DNA of 5,321 nt. Origin: Dehalococcoidia bacterium (GTDB lineage Bacteria; Chloroflexota; Dehalococcoidia; Plut-88900). The DNA is taken from positions 1-5,321 of the forward strand of contig JAAXHX010000291.1 in the NCBI GenBank assembly GCA_012270635.1, given 5' to 3'. The notes under the pieces were generated by a model, which was not told the DNA's origin, ran no database searches, and was given only the letters and a program-made list of their open reading frames with translations. Shown here one piece after another: positions 4,685 through 5,321 of this stretch. The position numbers were made by a program, and so were the translations under genes. The first letter of the stretch is position 1. The number at the start of each line of letters is the position of its first letter.

Positions 4685-5321
4685 ATGCGTCTACTGCAAT
4701 GGGTTGGGCTTTTTGTTCTGGCAGCAGGACTGGGAGCGAGTTTGGCGGATGCAGAGGAAGAGCGGAGGGTGGGGTCGTCGCCTCCGCTGAGCACTCTGTC
4801 CGGACAGGTGACGGATCAAGCGACCGGGGCGCCGGTGTCGATGGGCGTGGTGGTGGCGGAGCGCCGTTCTCCGGATGAGCCGTTCTACCGGGGGGCGCAC
4901 CTGCAGGCGGATGGGGATTATCTGATCGAAGGGCTCGTGCCCGGGGAGTACCGGGTGCGGGTGCTGGCCCGGGGGTATCTTACGGCGCTCTACACGGGCG
5001 GAACGCGCAACGGCCTGGTTGAAGTGGGGGTGGGGGATCGGATTGAGAGAGTGGATGTGGAGGTCTCCAAGGGACTGGGGGTTTCGGGGCGGGTGGTGGA
5101 CAGCGGGGGGCGTTCGGTGGGGGGCGCGACCCTCTTCGCGTGGCCCGTAGTGGGCGATGGACGCCGCCAGGCGGCGGAGACGGCCGAGGACGGGACCTAT
5201 CGGTTGACGGGGCTGGCGCCCGGGAACTATCTGATGACCGCCGCAAAGCAGGGGTATGGGCGGGCGTTCTACGACGGCGCGGCCGTGCGGGACGAGGCGA
5301 CGCCTGTACGGGTCACCTCAG
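4685..5321 (+). CDS. secreted protein with tandem carboxypeptidase-regulatory-like (beta-sandwich) domains, 3' end missing
   Basis: The frame is open for 212 codons from the ATG at 4685 to the window edge. Residues 1-23 form a signal peptide: Arg2, a hydrophobic core (VGLFVLAAGLGASL) and an Ala-Asp-Ala cleavage site before Glu24. Export to the periplasm or cell surface is therefore expected. Two carboxypeptidase-regulatory-like domains follow, at about 38-105 and 131-200. Each has SG(Q/R)V, then DGxY, GL(V/A)PGxY and GY, followed by Y-x-G. DGxY falls at 76 and 169, GY at 97 and 190, and Tyr at 103 and 196, a repeat of 93 residues. Such Ig/transthyretin-like domains are used as stalks or adhesive modules, and here no enzyme domain has yet appeared. 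Ribosome pairing is probably from the G run at 4675-4681. An in-frame ATG at 4673 would add only MGGW and has no ribosome site. Third positions are G-rich, as in the dehydrogenase gene. The complete protein could be a pure repeat protein or carry a downstream enzyme or anchor; this is not visible. Confidence 0.85.
   Translation, partial: MRLLQWVGLFVLAAGLGASLADAEEERRVGSSPPLSTLSGQVTDQATGAPVSMGVVVAERRSPDEPFYRGAHLQADGDYLIEGLVPGEYRVRVLARGYLTALYTGGTRNGLVEVGVGDRIERVDVEVSKGLGVSGRVVDSGGRSVGGATLFAWPVVGDGRRQAAETAEDGTYRLTGLAPGNYLMTAAKQGYGRAFYDGAAVRDEATPVRVTS

Overview
This is a GC-rich stretch of bacterial chromosome; three 60-base samples gave 60-72% G+C. It carries three complete protein genes and the first part of a fourth. 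The gene types are a half-size ABC exporter, a leaderless sulfatase-fold hydrolase with threonine at the nucleophile position, an ornithine cyclodeaminase/mu-crystallin family dehydrogenase, and a secreted protein of tandem carboxypeptidase-regulatory-like domains. This mix fits an uncultured environmental bacterium of the PVC/FCB sphere (Planctomycetota, Latescibacterota or Poribacteria-like). That placement rests on gene content alone and is tentative. I see no rRNA, tRNA, transposase, phage gene or CRISPR array.

Layout. Bases 1-172 are non-coding and hold a possible promoter (98-126). The ABC exporter gene (173-1939, +) follows. It converges on the sulfatase-like gene (2002-3372, -) across 62 bases that hold competing small inverted repeats. 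The sulfatase-like gene diverges from the dehydrogenase gene (3505-4515, +; possibly starting at 3541) across about 130 bases. That gap holds a good minus-strand promoter and ribosome binding site for the sulfatase-like gene. A 169-base AT-richer gap (4516-4684) with a weak promoter candidate leads to the secreted-protein gene (4685 onwards, +), which runs off the right edge.

How the parts relate. The four genes do not form an obvious single pathway or operon. The hydrolase and dehydrogenase share a divergent control region and could be co-regulated, but no common substrate can be read from the sequence. The exporter looks unrelated to the rest: its coding strand is C-rich, while the plus strand of everything to its right is G-rich whichever way the genes point. 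The strand composition therefore flips near 1940-2000, which suggests a rearrangement joint.

The most unusual local structure is a pair of short heptamer tandem repeats, unrelated in sequence, that overlap the stop codons of two neighbouring genes. One is GTA(T/A)(T/C)G(C/G) at the end of the sulfatase-like gene. The other is GACTGAA x3 at the end of the dehydrogenase gene. I do not see a convincing new multi-gene system here. The best leads are the heptamer/stop-codon repeats, the strand-composition switch and the threonine-type sulfatase homologue.
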